Source: Melastoma dodecandrum (taxonomy: Eukaryota > Streptophyta > Magnoliopsida > Myrtales > Melastomataceae). From it: 64,000 bases of DNA. The translations under genes were made by a program, and so were the position numbers. The stretch is from contig JARUPY010000292.1 in the NCBI GenBank assembly GCA_029817715.1, forward strand, positions 1,262,001 through 1,326,000. The letters are read 5' to 3'. Every line of letters begins with the position of its first letter. Within the stretch, counting starts at the first letter, position 1. The notes beneath the pieces were generated by a model. It made no database searches. It was not told the DNA's origin and saw only the letters and a program-made list of their open reading frames with translations. Below are positions 61,409 to 64,000 of this stretch, one piece after another.

Positions 61409-63607
61409 ATGACCAAGGGCCGGGGCAGGATTGAGCCGAACTTCGACGTGCCGGAAGGGCGCGGGCGGGATCGCGGCGATCTCGACCTGCGCCTGTCCCG
61501 GGACGACCGGCCTCGAACGGGAGACGGCGTGGCAAAGCGATCGGGCGGAGCGGCGCAGCGGCCGGCCAAGGCGCCGGCCAAGGCGCCGGCACGGAATGCG
61601 GGCCGGTCGAAGGCGGCGGGGCGCGGCCGGCGCCGGCGCTCATGGCTGGGCCGGATCGTCTACGGGACCGTCGTGCTCGGCCTGTGGTGCGTCATCGGCT
61701 TGGCCGGGCTCATCGCCTATCACGCCTCGCAATTGCCGCCGATCGACCAGCTCGCCGTGCCGAAGCGCCCGCCCAACATCGCGATCCTGGCGAGCGACGG
61801 CACGTTGCTCGCCAACCGCGGCGAGACCGGCGGCCGGGTGGTCGCGATCAAGGAATTGCCGCCCTACCTGCCGCGCGCCTTCGTGGCGATCGAGGACCGG
61901 CGCTTCTACCAGCATTTCGGCGTCGATCCGGTCGGCATCCTGCGCGCCGTCGGCCAGAACCTGACCCGGCGCGGCGTGGCGCAGGGCGGCTCGACGCTCA
62001 CCCAGCAGCTCGCCAAGAACCTGTTCCTGACGCCGGAGCGCTCGGCCTCGCGCAAGATCCAGGAGGCGATCCTCGCCCTGTGGCTGGAGCACAAGTACAC
62101 GAAGGACGAGATCCTCGAACTCTACCTCAACCGCGTCTATTTCGGCGCCGGCGCCTACGGCGTCGAGGCCGCGGCGCAGCGCTATTTCGGCAAGCCCGCC
62201 AAGGAGGTGTCCCTGGCGCAAGCCGCGATGCTCGGTGGCCTCGTCCAGGCGCCCTCGCGGCTCGCCCCGAACCGCAACCTGCCGGCCGCCCAGGCGCGCG
62301 CCGCGCAGGTGCTCGCCGCCATGCAGGACCTCGGCTTCGCCTCCGCGCAGGACGTGAAGGTGGCGCTCGCACAGCCGGCCAAGCCCGCCAATGCCCGCGG
62401 CGGCGGTTCGGCCAACTACGTCGCCGACCTCGTGATGGACGTGCTCGATGATTACGTCGGCAAGTTCGACACCGACATCACCGTCCAAACCACGGTCGAC
62501 ACCAGCCTTCAGGCCGCCGCCGAGAAGACCCTGACCGAGGAGCTCAACACCAAGGGCGAACGCTTCAATGTCGCCCAGGGCGCCCTGGTCTCGATGCGCC
62601 CGGACGGGGCGATCCGCGCGCTGATCGGCGGGCGCGACTACGCGCAGAGCCAGTTCAACCGCGCCACCACGGCGAAGCGCCAGCCCGGCTCCTCGTTCAA
62701 GCCCTTCGTGTACCTAACCGCGGTCGAGCACGGCGCCACCCCCGACACGGTCCGCGACGATGCGCCGATCCGGATCGGCACCTGGGCGCCGGAGAACTAT
62801 TCGCACCGCTACGAGGGGCCGGTCACCTTGCGCACGGCGCTCGCCCAGTCCCTCAACACGGTCGCCGTCCGTCTCGGCCAGGAGGTCGGCCCGAAGGCCG
62901 TGGTGCAGACCGCGCAACGGCTCGGCATCACCTCGCCGCTGCAAGCCAACGGCTCGATCGCGCTCGGCACTTCGGAGGTCACCCTGCTGGAGATGGTCGG
63001 CGCCTACGGGGCCTTCGCCAATGGCGGCACCGGCGTGATCCCCTACGTGGTCACCGCCGTGAAGGGGCAGGACGGCAAGGTGCTCTACAAGCGCGCCGAG
63101 AGCGGGCTCGGCCGGGTCATGAGCGTCGATGCCGACGGCATGATGAACGCGATGATGCACGAGACCTTCGTCAGCGGTACCGCCAAGAAGGCCGACATCC
63201 CGGGCTGGGACCTCGCGGGCAAGAGCGGCACCACCCAGGATTACCGGGATGCATGGTTCATCGGCTATTCGGGCAGCCTCGTGACCGGGGTCTGGCTCGG
63301 CAACGACGACGGCGATCTGACCAAAAAGGTCACCGGCGGCAATCTGCCGGCCGAGGTCTGGAAGGGCTACATGACCCAGGCGCTCAAGGGCCAGAATCCC
63401 GTTCCGCTGCCCAACATCAACCGCTGGCGCCGGGCGCCGGAGACGACCGCCTCGGTGGCCAGCGCCGGTCCGGGCGCACCGCCCGGGATCCTCGGACAAA
63501 TCTTCGGCGAACCCGACGCGCCGACGCCGCGCCCGGCCGCGCCCGCTCGCCGCACGCAGAAGGACGATCGCAACTTCATCGAGAAGCTGTTCGGCCTCGG
63601 CGATTGA
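61409..63607 (+). CDS. mrcA: Bifunctional penicillin-binding protein 1A
   Basis: A 732-residue murein polymerase. Basic cytoplasmic tail (1-78), one membrane segment (about 82-104), a GT51 glycosyltransferase domain with catalytic Glu163 (FVAIEDRRFYQHFG) and QGGSTLTQQLAKNL, then a transpeptidase domain with SSFKPF (active Ser), SLN and KSGTT motifs. It polymerises and cross-links peptidoglycan in the periplasm. The C-terminus is Pro-rich. The ATG at 61409 is preferred; a start at 61355 would add 18 residues. Confidence 0.95.
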   Translation: MTKGRGRIEPNFDVPEGRGRDRGDLDLRLSRDDRPRTGDGVAKRSGGAAQRPAKAPAKAPARNAGRSKAAGRGRRRRSWLGRIVYGTVVLGLWCVIGLAGLIAYHASQLPPIDQLAVPKRPPNIAILASDGTLLANRGETGGRVVAIKELPPYLPRAFVAIEDRRFYQHFGVDPVGILRAVGQNLTRRGVAQGGSTLTQQLAKNLFLTPERSASRKIQEAILALWLEHKYTKDEILELYLNRVYFGAGAYGVEAAAQRYFGKPAKEVSLAQAAMLGGLVQAPSRLAPNRNLPAAQARAAQVLAAMQDLGFASAQDVKVALAQPAKPANARGGGSANYVADLVMDVLDDYVGKFDTDITVQTTVDTSLQAAAEKTLTEELNTKGERFNVAQGALVSMRPDGAIRALIGGRDYAQSQFNRATTAKRQPGSSFKPFVYLTAVEHGATPDTVRDDAPIRIGTWAPENYSHRYEGPVTLRTALAQSLNTVAVRLGQEVGPKAVVQTAQRLGITSPLQANGSIALGTSEVTLLEMVGAYGAFANGGTGVIPYVVTAVKGQDGKVLYKRAESGLGRVMSVDADGMMNAMMHETFVSGTAKKADIPGWDLAGKSGTTQDYRDAWFIGYSGSLVTGVWLGNDDGDLTKKVTGGNLPAEVWKGYMTQALKGQNPVPLPNINRWRRAPETTASVASAGPGAPPGILGQIFGEPDAPTPRPAAPARRTQKDDRNFIEKLFGLGD

Positions 63608-63626
63608 GGCAGGCCTCGGCCGCGGC

Positions 63627-63651
63627 ATCGGGACCGCCGACCGGTCCCGAT
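63627..63651. terminator. Stem-loop between convergent PBP1A and aldo/keto reductase genes
   Basis: ATCGGGACC (63627-63635) and GGTCCCGAT (63643-63651) form a perfect 9-bp stem with a 7-base loop, 20 bases after the PBP1A stop and 28 before the convergent gene's stop. There is no T-run. Confidence 0.55.
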
Positions 63652-63679
63652 CGGACGGCGCGCCGACGTCTGCCGCGTC

Positions 63680-64000
63680 TCACAGCATCGGCAGCATCCG
63701 GGGACGCGGACCCCGCGGGAAATGCGCGTCGATCATCGCGATCTCGGCCGAGCCCAGGTGCAGGTCGGCCGCGCCGGCATTCTCGACCGCGCGGCCTGCG
63801 CGGCTCGATTTCGGGATCGTGAAGGTCCCGGCCCTGCGGGTCAGGAAGGCGAGGGCGATGGCGTGCGGGGTCGTACCATGCGCCTCGGCGATTCCCGCCA
63901 GAACCCGGCCGCCTACGCTGGCGGGATCCGGGAAATCGCCGCTGCCGAAGGGCGAGTAGCCGACCATCGCGACTCCGTGCTTCTCGCACCAGGGCAGCAC
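63680..64000 (-). CDS. Aldo/keto reductase, C-terminal part (partial)
   Basis: The last 106 or more residues of an NADPH-dependent aldo/keto reductase; the gene begins beyond the right edge. Visible motifs are the WCEKHGVAMVGYSPFGSG strand, then HGTTPHAIALAFLTRR and FTIPKSSRAGRAVENAGA, the NADP-binding segment (IPKSS with the following Arg). It ends in FPRGPRPRMLPML. Substrates of such enzymes are small aldehydes and ketones. Confidence 0.88.
   Translation of the reverse strand: MLPWCEKHGVAMVGYSPFGSGDFPDPASVGGRVLAGIAEAHGTTPHAIALAFLTRRAGTFTIPKSSRAGRAVENAGAADLHLGSAEIAMIDAHFPRGPRPRMLPML

Overview
The window reads as chromosome of a high-GC alphaproteobacterium, most likely a Methylobacterium/Methylorubrum-type member of the Hyphomicrobiales. 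That is inferred from the strong G/C bias in third codon positions, the MauE-type protein, the class III cyclase-TPR protein and the dense GC palindromes. No rRNA gene or other species marker is present, so the species is open.

Layout. 1-3238: end of a heavy-metal RND efflux gene, two small periplasmic proteins (one DUF305) and a glutaredoxin-MauE fusion gene split by a 1341-bp IS3-family element (copy 1, 1257-2597). 3661-7013: a lytic transglycosylase and a class III cyclase-TPR protein. 7801-11529: a MarR-led efflux operon (FUSC, DUF1656, HlyD; AaeB/AaeX/AaeA-like) with ATGA overlaps. 12290-14854: a TonB-dependent receptor. 15034-20559: allophanate hydrolase plus a NitT/TauT-type ABC transporter, with a divergent LysR regulator. 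20622-32384: a twelve-gene minus-strand operon coding for a metal-dependent amidohydrolase, an alpha/beta hydrolase, a three-subunit molybdenum hydroxylase, a CoxG protein, a complete branched-chain-amino-acid-type ABC transporter and a Rieske ferredoxin. A MarR gene diverges from it across a palindromic operator. I read this as a dedicated uptake and degradation pathway for an unidentified, probably N-heterocyclic, compound. The allophanate hydrolase cluster next door could be its terminal nitrogen-release step. 33087-35902: an esterase and a phenol-type flavin monooxygenase. 36120-38096: a decayed molybdenum-hydroxylase remnant, a hypothetical gene, a frameshifted DinB gene and a YidB-like protein. 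38643-40103: a soluble PAS chemoreceptor.

41512-50821 is bounded by 52-bp direct repeats of the 3' part of a tRNA-Gly(CCC) gene. The intact tRNA is at the right end, which is the layout of a tRNA-targeted genomic island of about 9.3 kb. The island carries a sensory set (Cache histidine kinase, Tat-exported ABC_sub_bind protein, LuxR-type response regulator), a second copy of the 1341-bp IS inside the kinase gene, a broken IS256 fragment and a second IS3-family element. No integrase is visible.

51004-64000 looks like ordinary core genome: a glutathione transferase, an NAGGN-type amidotransferase, a second class II glutamine amidotransferase, a FlaG-like protein, thiC with its TPP riboswitch, an alpha/beta hydrolase, an HNH nuclease, a membrane acyltransferase, a PilZ protein, two hypotheticals, PBP1A and the end of an aldo/keto reductase.
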